Source of the DNA: Campylobacter portucalensis
Lineage (GTDB): Bacteria; Campylobacterota; Campylobacteria; Campylobacterales; Campylobacteraceae
Length of the DNA stretch: 64,000 nucleotides
Direction of reading: 5' to 3'
Assembly (NCBI RefSeq): GCF_009690845.1
Contig: NZ_VWSJ01000002.1
Coordinates: 1 to 64,000 of the forward strand
Part shown: in pieces, positions 47,320 to 55,801 of the stretch
Numbering within the stretch: position 1 is the first letter of the stretch
How the letters are laid out: every line of letters begins with the position of its first letter
Notes under the pieces: generated by a model
The model's database searches: none
The model's input: the letters and a program-made list of their open reading frames with translations, nothing else
Told to the model about the DNA's origin: nothing
Translations under genes and position numbers: made by a program

Positions 47320-47615
47320 TTTATCTCCTTTTGTTTAAAAATATTTTCTAAAGCAATTATAAAACCAATTCCAAGAGCTATGTCAAAACTAGCTTTGAGA
47401 TAGTTTTTTTGCACGATTTTATTTGATGCACTAATTGCAAGCGAGGTTGCGATTGCACTCTTTAATGAATATTTTGCAATATTTTTTGCAATTTGTGTTT
47501 TTGTGGTGTTTTTGTTTTGAATTTCAATAGCACCAGCTGTAATACCGCCAATCAAAGCACCACTAATAAAATGATCAGCAGGAAGCCTTGTATTTGATAT
47601 TTGTAAATTTAACAT
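47316..47615 (-). CDS. Small membrane protein of the ferrosome-like operon
   Basis: A protein of about 99 residues with glycine/alanine-rich hydrophobic stretches (FISGALIGGITAGAIE, SAIATSLAISA and a last helix IALGIGFIIALENIF). The start is placed at 47615, which has AAGGA before it; the longer in-frame start at 47666 would overlap the previous gene. Glycine-zipper-like hydrophobic segments are a repeated theme in this operon. Function unknown. Confidence 0.7.
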   Translation of the reverse strand: MLNLQISNTRLPADHFISGALIGGITAGAIEIQNKNTTKTQIAKNIAKYSLKSAIATSLAISASNKIVQKNYLKASFDIALGIGFIIALENIFKQKEIK

Positions 47616-47619
47616 ATTA

Positions 47620-47820
47620 TTATCCTTTATCGATATTTTTTGTTGATGAATTGATATTTTCATCACATGTATTTGTGCAACAATTATCTTTTAAATTTTG
47701 TGCTATATCTTTACCTTTTTCAATGCTTTGATAAAAAAAATCTTCGATTTTGTCTCTATTTTTAAAAGCAACTACTGCCAATGAACCAACAGCCAAACCA
47801 GCTATAAATGGAAGTGCCAT
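47620..47820 (-). CDS. Small cysteine-containing membrane protein
   Basis: 66 residues: an N-terminal hydrophobic helix (PFIAGLAVGSLAVVAF), an amphipathic stretch (KIEDFFYQSIEKGKD) and a cysteine cluster (NCCTNTCDEN) that could bind a metal ion. Preceded by GGAG. It lies between the ferritin-like gene and the 99-residue gene, with small gaps. Confidence 0.7.
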   Translation of the reverse strand: MALPFIAGLAVGSLAVVAFKNRDKIEDFFYQSIEKGKDIAQNLKDNCCTNTCDENINSSTKNIDKG

Positions 47821-47841
47821 AATATCTCCTTTAATCTAAAT

Positions 47842-48441
47842 TTATATTTTTTCTTTGAGAATTTCATTTATAAAAATTCCGCCCAACGCTCCAACTCCAG
47901 CACCCAACAAAAAAGAAAAATATGGATGATTTAGAAATGATTGAATTTCATTTTGAGATGCTTTACCATTTTTAAGTTTTTTTAAAATTTTACTCAATTC
48001 TTTGATAGAATTTACATCTAAATTTAAACCAAATTGTTTTAAATTTTCAATACCAAAAAAATCTTGTTTTAAGACATCTTCGCATTTTGAAAGCTCTAAA
48101 TTTAACGCTTTTTTATACTCATTTTCAGATGTTGCCCAAAGTCTGAAAAATATATCTCTTAAAGCATTGTCTGTTACGGAATTTGTAATATCATCGTAAA
48201 TAAATGATGCTTTATTTTCATAAGTTAAAGCAAGTATAATTCCATCTTTTAAGGATATTAAATTTTGTGGTGCAATTTCATCTAAACTTTCATCTGTTTT
48301 GAAATTTTGTAATAAATTTAAACCAGACTTTTTGATTTCTAAAATTTGATTAAAAATTTCACAACCAAATTTATTAAAAAGCTCACTGTAAAGCAAAATC
48401 CCTTCATTTTCATAGTTTAATGCTATTTGTAACTCTTTCAT
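47842..48441 (-). CDS. Ferritin-like protein with a C-terminal membrane anchor
   Basis: A 199-residue protein. The first 130 residues form a helical bundle with ferritin-like Glu-rich motifs: NYENEGILLYSELF, TYENKASFIYDDI and TSENEYKKALNLE, in the spacing of rubrerythrin/ferritin-like diiron domains. The C-terminus carries a glycine-rich membrane helix (FLLGAGVGALGGIFINEIL). This suggests an iron-binding or oxidising protein tethered to a membrane. Its ATG overlaps the stop of the HMA2-like gene (ATGA). Confidence 0.7.
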   Translation of the reverse strand: MKELQIALNYENEGILLYSELFNKFGCEIFNQILEIKKSGLNLLQNFKTDESLDEIAPQNLISLKDGIILALTYENKASFIYDDITNSVTDNALRDIFFRLWATSENEYKKALNLELSKCEDVLKQDFFGIENLKQFGLNLDVNSIKELSKILKKLKNGKASQNEIQSFLNHPYFSFLLGAGVGALGGIFINEILKEKI

Positions 48442-48770
48442 AAAACCTCTTTCATTTTTTCATCTATTTTAGATATGAAATTTTCGACTTTTTTATTTTC
48501 AATTATATCGATCCAAAATTCCTTACTATATTCATTTTTATCATATTCTATAGTAATAAAGCCAAGTAGTGAGTTAAATTTAAAATTTTTAATGCCTTTT
48601 ATCTCTTGAAGCATTTGATTTAGTTTGTTTAAATCAACTTTTTCTACATTATTAATCTTTTTTAACTCATCTTTTATTTTACTAGAAACCCTAACTCTTA
48701 AACGCCCATGAGTATGGTGAATTATCGAACAATGTGATAAAATACTAATTAAAAAATCTTTTGTTACCAT
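48438..48770 (-). CDS. HMA2-like domain protein, first gene of the ferrosome-like operon
   Basis: A protein of 110 residues with the pattern IIHHTHGRLRVRVSS, the start of an HMA2 (heavy-metal-associated, non-cysteine) domain, and a second strand GIKNFKFNSLLGFITIEYD. A related motif begins the ATPase of the same operon (HQTKNRVRF). The start is the ATG at 48770, with AAGGA before it. A Fur-like box lies 60 bases upstream. Confidence 0.7.
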   Translation of the reverse strand: MVTKDFLISILSHCSIIHHTHGRLRVRVSSKIKDELKKINNVEKVDLNKLNQMLQEIKGIKNFKFNSLLGFITIEYDKNEYSKEFWIDIIENKKVENFISKIDEKMKEVL

Positions 48771-48830
48771 TTTTTTTCCTTTTGCGATGTAATTATGCAA
48801 AAATAACCTAAATTTAAACTTAATATCATT

Positions 48831-48844
48831 TGAAAATCATTATT
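48831..48844 (-). promoter_or_regulatory. Fur-like box before the ferrosome-like operon
   Basis: On the + strand TGAAAATCATTATT, 12 to 13 of 14 positions like the Fur box half TGATAATCATTATC, 61 bases before the first gene of the operon. The same 12-mer TGAAAATCATTA precedes the TonB receptor gene at 34288. Confidence 0.45.
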
Positions 48845-48930
48845 ATTTAAATATGGATAAAATTTTATACAAATTTGCTAATATTAAAATTTTATAAACT
48901 TTTTTAAAATTGCTAAGATTTAAATAAAAA

Positions 48931-48939
48931 TGATATAAT
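48931..48939 (+). promoter_or_regulatory. Extended -10 promoter of the potassium uptake genes
   Basis: TGATATAAT, an extended -10 element, 24 bases before the ATG at 48963; TGGAGAAA provides the ribosome site. The spacing predicts a very short leader. Confidence 0.55.
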
Positions 48940-48962
48940 TCTACACTGATTTTGGAGAAAAG

Positions 48963-50282
48963 ATGAATAAAGCTTTTAAGATAATATTATTGTCTTATGT
49001 GTGTATGGCTTTGATTGGAGCTTTTATACTTAATATGGACATTATGAGAACTAAACAATTAAGCTTTTTGGAGTTATTTTTTGTAACGTCTTCTGCTATT
49101 TGTGTAACTGGACTTAGCACTTTTAATATCTCTACAGATCTTAGCATTTATGGTCAAAGCGTGATTTTAGCTCTCATACAAATTGGTGGATTTGGTTTTA
49201 TTCTTATGGCTGCTTTAATTTTTATTTTGTTTAGGCAAAAAATAGGCTATTTTGGCAGAAATTTACTAATACAACAAACAAGCTATCCAAATTTTAAAGG
49301 AATTATAAAATTTAGTATAAAAATTTTTATTTTTGTTTTTACGATAGAGTGCATTGGTGCTTTTTTGATATTTTTAGATTTATCTTTTAATATGAGTATA
49401 AAACAAAGTATTTTTCATGCTGTTTTTCACTCTATTTCTGCTTTTAATAATGCAGGTTTTTCTACATTTTCAAATAACTTAGTCAATCAAAGCTTCATAT
49501 TAAATTTTATAATTAGCATTTTAATAATTTTAGGCGGTCTTGGATTTTTGGTAATAGATGAGTGTATTTTGTATTATAAAAAGCAAATTTATAGATTAAG
49601 TGTGCATTCAAAAATCGTCCTAATATCTACTATCGTATTTTTATTTATTGGTTTTGCTCTTATATTTTTGTTTGAATACAATAATACTCTAAGCCATTTT
49701 GATATATTTAATAAAATTTCAAATGCTTTTTTTTATTCTGTAAATTTAAGAACTTCTGGATTTAATACATTTGATATATCAAATTTAAACGATCAAAGCA
49801 TATTTTTTTCGTCTATTTTAATGGTTATAGGTGCTAGTCCTGGCGGAACAGCTGGAGGTATAAAAACAGTAACAGTTGCAATTTTTCTTATATACACATT
49901 TAAATCTTTTAGAAATGAGGATTGCGTTGTATTTAAAAGAGAAATTCCAAAACAAACAGTAAACAAAGCTTTTTTGATTTTAGTAAGTGCTTTATTTTAT
50001 ATAATGATATCTACTTTAATCTTAAGTGCTACTCAAGATAGAGAAAATAAACAGTTTTTAGATATATTTTATGAAATTTGCTCTGCTTTTGGAACAGTAG
50101 GATTAAGCATAGGAGATGGAGGGTCGGCATCTTTAACATCTAAATTTAACGACTTTGGTAAAATTTATATAATTATTTTGATGTATCTTGGCAGGGTTGG
50201 GGTGTTTGCTTTTAGTGTAGTGATAATAACAAAAAAGAATAAAGAAAAAATTTCATATTTAGAAGAGGATGTTATATTATGA
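48963..50282 (+). CDS. TrkH/KtrB-type potassium channel subunit
   Basis: A 439-residue membrane protein with the four pore loops of the superfamily of K+ transporters: FVTSSAICVTGLST, AFNNAGFSTF, LRTSGFNTFD and GTVGLSIGDG, plus the ASPGGTAGGIKT gate motif. It takes up potassium together with the RCK-domain protein encoded next. The short N-terminus (first helix starts near residue 5) fits KtrB. It overlaps ktrA by 4 bp. Confidence 0.93.
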   Translation: MNKAFKIILLSYVCMALIGAFILNMDIMRTKQLSFLELFFVTSSAICVTGLSTFNISTDLSIYGQSVILALIQIGGFGFILMAALIFILFRQKIGYFGRNLLIQQTSYPNFKGIIKFSIKIFIFVFTIECIGAFLIFLDLSFNMSIKQSIFHAVFHSISAFNNAGFSTFSNNLVNQSFILNFIISILIILGGLGFLVIDECILYYKKQIYRLSVHSKIVLISTIVFLFIGFALIFLFEYNNTLSHFDIFNKISNAFFYSVNLRTSGFNTFDISNLNDQSIFFSSILMVIGASPGGTAGGIKTVTVAIFLIYTFKSFRNEDCVVFKREIPKQTVNKAFLILVSALFYIMISTLILSATQDRENKQFLDIFYEICSAFGTVGLSIGDGGSASLTSKFNDFGKIYIIILMYLGRVGVFAFSVVIITKKNKEKISYLEEDVIL

Positions 50283-50923
50283 AAACATATGTGGTAATAG
50301 GCGTTGGAAAATTTGGCTCTGTACTGGTCAATGAGCTTATTAAGAGTAATTCGAATTTAATATGTATAGATAAAAATAAAAATAGCTTTAAAAATTTAAC
50401 ACACATACCAGAAAATTGCGTAATAGCAGATGCAAGCAATATAGAAATTCTCAAGCAAAGTGGCGTCACTCAAGCCGATACTGCAATCATAAGTCTTGGA
50501 GATAATAATCAAAGTGCTATTTTAAGCCTTATGGCATTAAAAGAACTTGGTGTAAAAGAGATTATAGTTAAAGCCGAAGATACAACATATGGTCAAATTT
50601 ACTCAAAACTTGGAGCAAATAAAGTAATATATCCAAACAGAGATATTGCATTAAATTTAGCAAATGATTTATTGGCTCATCCTAATTATACTATTTTTAA
50701 TATAACTACATCAATGAAAATTTTAAAACTTCATATTGACTCGAAATTGGCTGAAAAAAAGATTTCTGATTTTAATCAAAATGTAAGCGTGATTGCTCAT
50801 AAAAATGAAAATAAGTGGACGCAACATCCAAATGAACTTAATACTCTAAAAATTAGAGATACTTTAATAATAATTGGCACAAAAGAAGAGATTGATAAAT
50901 TTATAAAAAAATATGAAATTTAA
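50279..50923 (+). CDS. KtrA/TrkA-type potassium uptake regulatory subunit
   Basis: A 214-residue cytoplasmic protein with an N-terminal Rossmann RCK_N domain (VVIGVGKFGSVLVNEL, nucleotide-binding glycines) and a C-terminal RCK_C domain (about 140-214). It gates the adjacent channel subunit with ATP/ADP or NAD. Its ATG overlaps the channel gene's stop. Confidence 0.93.
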   Translation: MKTYVVIGVGKFGSVLVNELIKSNSNLICIDKNKNSFKNLTHIPENCVIADASNIEILKQSGVTQADTAIISLGDNNQSAILSLMALKELGVKEIIVKAEDTTYGQIYSKLGANKVIYPNRDIALNLANDLLAHPNYTIFNITTSMKILKLHIDSKLAEKKISDFNQNVSVIAHKNENKWTQHPNELNTLKIRDTLIIIGTKEEIDKFIKKYEI

Positions 50924-51026
50924 TTAAATTTAGCTAAATAAAGAAAACTTTATAATTGAGATTAAATTTATGATTATAAAATTTTCCTATCTTTGTAAAA
51001 TTTAAATTATCTATTTCAATAAAAAG

Positions 51027-51605
51027 CTAAATTTTACTTACAACTTTACCTTTTTTAGTTGCTTTTTTAAAATAAAAAACAATAACTCCTAAAATAAACA
51101 ATAAAATAAGAGGTGTTATCCAAGGTTTTTTTTCCATAAATTTAAAAAAATCAATCAATAAATCGGCCATATAATAACTCAAAAATCCTAAGCTAATAGC
51201 CCAAATTATAGAGCTTATTAAATTTATAATGCTAAATTTACCAAAAGAGTATTTGGTAAGACCAATAGCAATAGGAACTAAAGTTTTAAGTCCATAAATG
51301 TATTTTTTAAAAAATATAATTTTACCGCCATGTTTTTTAAATAGAATTTGTGCTAAAGCTAAATTTCTAGTCTGTTTTTTAAAATATGGCATAATGGCTT
51401 GCTTATTATACCGTCCCAAATAAAAAAGCAAAGTATCGCCTAAGAAATTTGAAATAGAGGCTACGATTATAATTAAAGTTAAATCCATTTTACCAGCATA
51501 ACTAAGAACTCCAGCTGCTATGATAGCCACCATACCTCCACCAAGAGTGTAGGCAAATAATATAATATAACCATAAGTTGATAAATAAGTTAGCATATCT
51601 TCCAT
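51027..51605 (-). CDS. DedA family membrane protein
   Basis: A 192-residue inner-membrane protein with the DedA/VTT pattern SNFLGDTLLFYLGRY and the reentrant-loop segment KYIYGLKTLVPIAIGL, and about five hydrophobic segments. DedA proteins flip phospholipids or undecaprenyl phosphate across the membrane. A basic tail (KKATKKGKVVSKI) follows the last helix. One base separates it from the SYLF gene. Confidence 0.85.
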   Translation of the reverse strand: MEDMLTYLSTYGYIILFAYTLGGGMVAIIAAGVLSYAGKMDLTLIIIVASISNFLGDTLLFYLGRYNKQAIMPYFKKQTRNLALAQILFKKHGGKIIFFKKYIYGLKTLVPIAIGLTKYSFGKFSIINLISSIIWAISLGFLSYYMADLLIDFFKFMEKKPWITPLILLFILGVIVFYFKKATKKGKVVSKI

Positions 51606-51606
51606 G

Positions 51607-52188
51607 CTAATCCTTATTTATAACCGATATTAAATTTTTAAAACCATAACTTTGTGTTTTATAGATAGATTTTGTATCAACACTTATTTTAAATCCACCC
51701 AAACTAGCACCAGCAAAAATTCCAGATTTATTAGTGTAAGCATAAATATTTTTATTAAAAGCATTTATAGCACCAACGTTTGCACTAAGCTTATAAATAG
51801 AAGCTGTTGCATCTAGGCTTAAACTTGCTTTTGAGTTGAGTATATTGTTTAAAGTCTCATCATCCATAATAAAAATTACCATATAATTATCCTCATATCC
51901 TACTTGAAAACCTATACTAGCATTTGATATTTTGGCTTTCATTGGTATAAAACTATCTGAGTTTTTCATCAAACAAACGCCATCTCCCAAAAGACCGCCA
52001 ACTATAAAACCCACCTTTTTTACGCTTGGAAAAATTAAAATTGCTTTTGATTTTTCGACTAACTTATTTTTAATATCCACATCTTCCATTGTTATAGCAT
52101 AAGCATTTGCTGAGCTTATTAAAATTTCCTCATTTAAGGCCCATAAATTTCCAAACATCACTAAAAAACAAATTAAAATTTTCTTCAT
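51607..52188 (-). CDS. SYLF (YSC84-like) domain exported protein
   Basis: 193 residues with a signal peptide (ILICFLVMFGNLWA) and a SYLF lipid-binding domain: KAILIFPSVKKVGFIVGG, then ASIGFQVGYEDNYMVIFIMDD and ASLSLDATAS. The family binds membrane lipids; it is probably periplasmic here. GAGGAAAAT precedes the ATG. It lies 9 bp after rny, possibly co-transcribed. Confidence 0.87.
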   Translation of the reverse strand: MKKILICFLVMFGNLWALNEEILISSANAYAITMEDVDIKNKLVEKSKAILIFPSVKKVGFIVGGLLGDGVCLMKNSDSFIPMKAKISNASIGFQVGYEDNYMVIFIMDDETLNNILNSKASLSLDATASIYKLSANVGAINAFNKNIYAYTNKSGIFAGASLGGFKISVDTKSIYKTQSYGFKNLISVINKD

Positions 52189-52196
52189 ATTTTCCT

Positions 52197-53750
52197 CTAT
52201 TTAGCGTAATTAACCGCTCTTGTTTCCCTAATAACACTTACTTTTATTTCGCCTGGATATTGTACATTTGCTTTAATATCTTCTGCAATCTCTTTAGCCA
52301 CCAAAACCGCCTCATCGTCGTTAATTAAATTTGCATTTACCATAACGCGAATTTCACGACCAGCATTTATAGCATAAGCTTGCTTAACGCCATTTTTATT
52401 TAAAGCTATCTCTTCAATATCACTTACTCTTTTTAAAAAACTCTCTAAAACCTCTCTTCTAGCCCCCGGTCTTGCAGCACTTAAAGCATCAGCTGTACAA
52501 ACTGCTGCACACTCTACACTTAAGGCTTCTTCATGTCCATGATGAGCATATATTGCATTAATTACAACTGGATGCTCTTTGTATCTTTTGCAAACTTCAG
52601 CCCCTAAATCAACATGGCTTCCTTCAAATTCATGAGTTAAAGCTTTACCAATATCATGCAAAAGCCCTGCTCTTTTTGCTAATTTTTCATTGCCACCCGT
52701 TTCAGCAGCTATAATTCCTGCTAAATGAGCTACTTCTAAACTATGTGCTAAAGCATTTTGTCCATAACTAGCCCTAAATTTAAGCTTTCCAATAAGCTTT
52801 ATTAATTCTGGATGAATTCCATTTAATCCTAAATCCATCACTATATTTTCGCCTTCTTCTAATATACTTGATTCAAATTCATCACTTACTTTTTTATGAA
52901 TTTCTTCAATTCTTGCTGGCTGAATTCTACCATCTTCTACTAAAATCTCAATCACTCTTGTAGCAATAGCTCTCCTATAAAGATTAAAACTACTTAAAAC
53001 TATGGCGTGCGGGGTATCATCAATTATAATATCAACACCCAAAACCATCTCTAAAGTCTTGATATTACGCCCTTCTTTTCCGATAATTCTGCCTTTTAAA
53101 TCATCATTTTTAATATCTACAACATTTATAAGTCTTTCAGCAGCATACTCTCCAGCAAAACGAGTCGTAGCTTGTGCTAATATATAATTTGCCCTTTTTT
53201 TGGCCTCTTTTTTAGCTTCTTCTTCATATTTTCTGACTATATGAGCTATATCGCCTCTACTTTTTTCCTCAACCCGCCTTAAAATCTCCTCTCTTGCCTC
53301 ATCTTGAGTAAGTCCAGCAGAATGCTCTAAAACTCTTAAAGCTTCGTTAATTTTATCTTCGTAATCTTTTTTTAAATTTAGACCCTCATCATATATTTTT
53401 TTAGCATCTATTTTAAAATTTTCAATCTCTTTTGATTTTTTTTCTAAATTTTCTTTTTCAGTAATTAAATTTTTTCCCTCTTTTTCAAGTTCATCTACTT
53501 TTAAATCAAATTCCTTTTGAAGTTTGATTTCTTTATCTTCATACTTTTTTTTGGCTGAAAATTCCGCCTCTTGCACACTAAGTTTAGCATCTTTTAAGAT
53601 ACTTTCTGCTTCAAATTCAATAGCTTTTGCTTTTGCTTTTGCTTGTTCTACAAATACTGAGTAGTTTGCATCGTTAATTTTTTTAGTTACACCGTATCCT
53701 ATGCCAACTCCCACTGCACCGGCTCCTAAGCCTATTAAAATTTCTATCAT
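52197..53750 (-). CDS. rny: Ribonuclease Y
   Basis: A membrane-anchored endoribonuclease that starts mRNA decay. The 517-residue protein has an N-terminal helix (IEILIGLGAGAVGVGIGYGV), a long coiled coil (about 30-180), a KH domain (LKGRIIGKEGRNIKTLE) and an HD domain with GLLHDIGKAL. The order rny, 5-FCL, thioredoxin lipoprotein, ftsY, radA matches C. jejuni. Its start lies 67 bp inside the end of the 5-FCL gene. Confidence 0.96.
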   Translation of the reverse strand: MIEILIGLGAGAVGVGIGYGVTKKINDANYSVFVEQAKAKAKAIEFEAESILKDAKLSVQEAEFSAKKKYEDKEIKLQKEFDLKVDELEKEGKNLITEKENLEKKSKEIENFKIDAKKIYDEGLNLKKDYEDKINEALRVLEHSAGLTQDEAREEILRRVEEKSRGDIAHIVRKYEEEAKKEAKKRANYILAQATTRFAGEYAAERLINVVDIKNDDLKGRIIGKEGRNIKTLEMVLGVDIIIDDTPHAIVLSSFNLYRRAIATRVIEILVEDGRIQPARIEEIHKKVSDEFESSILEEGENIVMDLGLNGIHPELIKLIGKLKFRASYGQNALAHSLEVAHLAGIIAAETGGNEKLAKRAGLLHDIGKALTHEFEGSHVDLGAEVCKRYKEHPVVINAIYAHHGHEEALSVECAAVCTADALSAARPGARREVLESFLKRVSDIEEIALNKNGVKQAYAINAGREIRVMVNANLINDDEAVLVAKEIAEDIKANVQYPGEIKVSVIRETRAVNYAK

Positions 53751-54309
53751 ATTTTCCTCTTATTAAATAATTTTTACTTGGAGTTAGATAAAAATCACAT
53801 CTAACATCGTGATTTTCTGAAATAATATCTTTTATAAACATATCTTTTATCTCCACAAATACCACAATAGGTTTATATTTTAAGCCTGAAAAAAATCTAT
53901 CATAAAATCCTTTTCCATGCCCAATTCTAGCCATTTTTCCATCAACTCCAATAACTGGAACAACGGCTAAATCTAATCTTTTTTTAAATTCGTTTTTAAA
54001 TTTATTTTGTCTTATGCCAAAACGAAATTTATAAAAAGGTAGTTTCAATTTTACCATTTTAAAGCTAAGATTTTGCATAAACGGAATAAAAATGTGATGT
54101 TTCTTTGATAAATTTCTTCTTAAAAGTAACAAATCTGGTTCATATTTTGTCGGAACAAAAAATAAAATATCTTTTGAATTTGTAATTTTAATAATTTCTT
54201 TTAAATTCAACAAAATAGCGTAATGCCTGCATTTAGCAGAAATTTTTACCTCTTTTTTTAAACTTATTTTGGCAATTTTTCTAAATTTTTCTTTTGTTAT
54301 ACTATCCAT
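53683..54309 (-). CDS. 5-formyltetrahydrofolate cyclo-ligase
   Basis: The enzyme turns 5-formyl-THF into 5,10-methenyl-THF with ATP. The 208-residue protein has RRNLSKKHHIFIPFM, DLAVVPVIGVDG and the phosphate-binding GHGKGFYDRFF. The C-terminal 20 or so residues, past DFYLTP, form an arginine-rich extension read through the first codons of rny; this overlap is longer than usual. Confidence 0.9.
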   Translation of the reverse strand: MDSITKEKFRKIAKISLKKEVKISAKCRHYAILLNLKEIIKITNSKDILFFVPTKYEPDLLLLRRNLSKKHHIFIPFMQNLSFKMVKLKLPFYKFRFGIRQNKFKNEFKKRLDLAVVPVIGVDGKMARIGHGKGFYDRFFSGLKYKPIVVFVEIKDMFIKDIISENHDVRCDFYLTPSKNYLIRGKYDRNFNRLRSRCSGSWHRIRCN

Positions 54310-54325
54310 TTAACGCTTATTTTAG

Positions 54326-54341
54326 TATAATTTTGTATAAT
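54326..54341 (+). promoter_or_regulatory. Tandem -10 elements before the thioredoxin/ftsY/radA operon
   Basis: Two TATAAT boxes, 54326-54331 and 54336-54341, lie 34-49 bases before the ATG at 54375 in the gap between the divergent 5-FCL and thioredoxin lipoprotein genes. TTAGGAATTT gives a modest ribosome site. Confidence 0.5.
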
Positions 54342-54374
54342 TTTAGCTTTAATTATAAATTTTTAGGAATTTAA

Positions 54375-54923
54375 ATGATAATTCGTTTTATATTTTTTAT
54401 ATTTTTAATGTTTTTTTTAAATGCTTGTGATGATAAAAAAGCAGTTGATGATATTAGCGATGATTTAAATGATACAAAAAATCAAGAATCTTATCTTAGT
54501 GAGAATTTATTTGCACCTTTTAATTTAAATTTAAATAATGGAAAAATTTTAACACTCAAAAAAACAAAAACTGGGTTTGAATTTATAAACAACAATAAAA
54601 ATATTATGTTTTTTTTCTTAACAGAAAATTGCACACCTTGTAACGCCCAAATATCCTTACTCAATAATTTGCAAGAAAGATATAAAGATGATTTGGATAT
54701 AATAGGTATTGTTTTAAAGGCTCAAAATTTAGATGAGTTTTTAAAAGAAATGGATATAAAATTTAGCATAAGCTTAAATAATGAATCTCTTTTAAAACAT
54801 TTTGATGATATAACACAAATTCCATTTATGATTTTATATCATAAAAATGGGGATTATTTTAGGCATTATAGAGGAATTATTGCTGAAGAGATGTTAGATA
54901 AAGAGATATTGAGGATGGAATGA
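54375..54923 (+). CDS. Thioredoxin-fold (TlpA-like) lipoprotein
   Basis: A 182-residue lipoprotein, signal FIFFIFLMFFLNAC with lipidation at about C18, followed by a thioredoxin-like domain with the redox pair ENCTPCNAQ and the cis-proline in QIPFMILY. It probably works in the periplasm on disulphides or cytochrome c maturation. C. jejuni has a similar gene beside ftsY. The stop overlaps the ftsY ATG (ATGA). Confidence 0.87.
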   Translation: MIIRFIFFIFLMFFLNACDDKKAVDDISDDLNDTKNQESYLSENLFAPFNLNLNNGKILTLKKTKTGFEFINNNKNIMFFFLTENCTPCNAQISLLNNLQERYKDDLDIIGIVLKAQNLDEFLKEMDIKFSISLNNESLLKHFDDITQIPFMILYHKNGDYFRHYRGIIAEEMLDKEILRME

Positions 54924-55801
54924 TGTTTAATTTTTTTAAAAAAGGGCTTGAAAAAACTGCAAATGCAATCAAATCTGTCAAAAAACAAAATCAAAAAATT
55001 TCAAAAGAAATTTTAGAAGAGATGCTTTTAGAAGCTGATGTCGATTATGAAATAGTAGAGGAGATAATCTACTATCTTCCGCCAAATGATGAAATTCAAA
55101 GAAGTGATTTAAAGCGAGTTATGAGTACGTATTTTATGTATGAAAACAAGAATTTAGATAAAAAAAAGCCATTTGTTGAGTTAATTTTAGGCGTAAATGG
55201 TGCAGGTAAAACAACAACCATAGCAAAACTTGCAAATTTATATAAAAATAGTGGTAAAAAAGTAATGCTTGGTGCTTGCGATACTTTTAGGGCTGGAGCG
55301 ATTGAACAACTTAGACAATGGTCTAATATCCTAAATATACCAATTGTCGCATCAAATCAAGGTCACGATCCAGCAGCTGTTGCATTCGATACGATAAGTT
55401 CTGCTGTTGCAAAGGAATTTGATAATGTCATCATCGATACGGCAGGTAGGCTTCAAAATCAAAAAAATTTAGCAAAAGAGTTAGAAAAGATAGTTAGAAT
55501 TTCAAGTAAAGCTCTAGAAAATGCACCTCATAGAAAAATTTTAGTTCTTGATGGCACACAAGGAAACAATAGCGTAAATCAAGCTTATGCGTTTAATGAT
55601 ATTGTAAAAATAGATGGGGTTATTATAACTAAATTAGACGGGACACCAAAAGGAGGAGCTTTATTTGGGATAGCAAGAGAGTTGGAGTTGCCGATTTTAT
55701 ATATAGGTGTCGGTGAAAAAATGCAAGATTTAATTAAATTTGATGCAGATCAATTTATAGAAACTATATTAGAAGCGATTTTTGATAATGGCGAAAAATA
55801 A
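54920..55801 (+). CDS. ftsY: Signal recognition particle receptor FtsY
   Basis: The SRP receptor GTPase that docks ribosome-nascent chains at the membrane. The 293-residue protein is essentially the NG core without a long acidic A domain: N helices, GVNGAGKTTTIAKLA, DTFRAGAIEQL, DTAGRLQNQ and TKLDGTPKGG. Length is typical of Campylobacter. It overlaps the radA start. Confidence 0.97.
   Translation: MMFNFFKKGLEKTANAIKSVKKQNQKISKEILEEMLLEADVDYEIVEEIIYYLPPNDEIQRSDLKRVMSTYFMYENKNLDKKKPFVELILGVNGAGKTTTIAKLANLYKNSGKKVMLGACDTFRAGAIEQLRQWSNILNIPIVASNQGHDPAAVAFDTISSAVAKEFDNVIIDTAGRLQNQKNLAKELEKIVRISSKALENAPHRKILVLDGTQGNNSVNQAYAFNDIVKIDGVIITKLDGTPKGGALFGIARELELPILYIGVGEKMQDLIKFDADQFIETILEAIFDNGEK

Noticed and set aside
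53683-53750. Frameshift in the 5-formyltetrahydrofolate cyclo-ligase gene
   Set aside because: The core motifs are in one frame up to DFYLTP; the tail is a simple read-through extension into the rny start.
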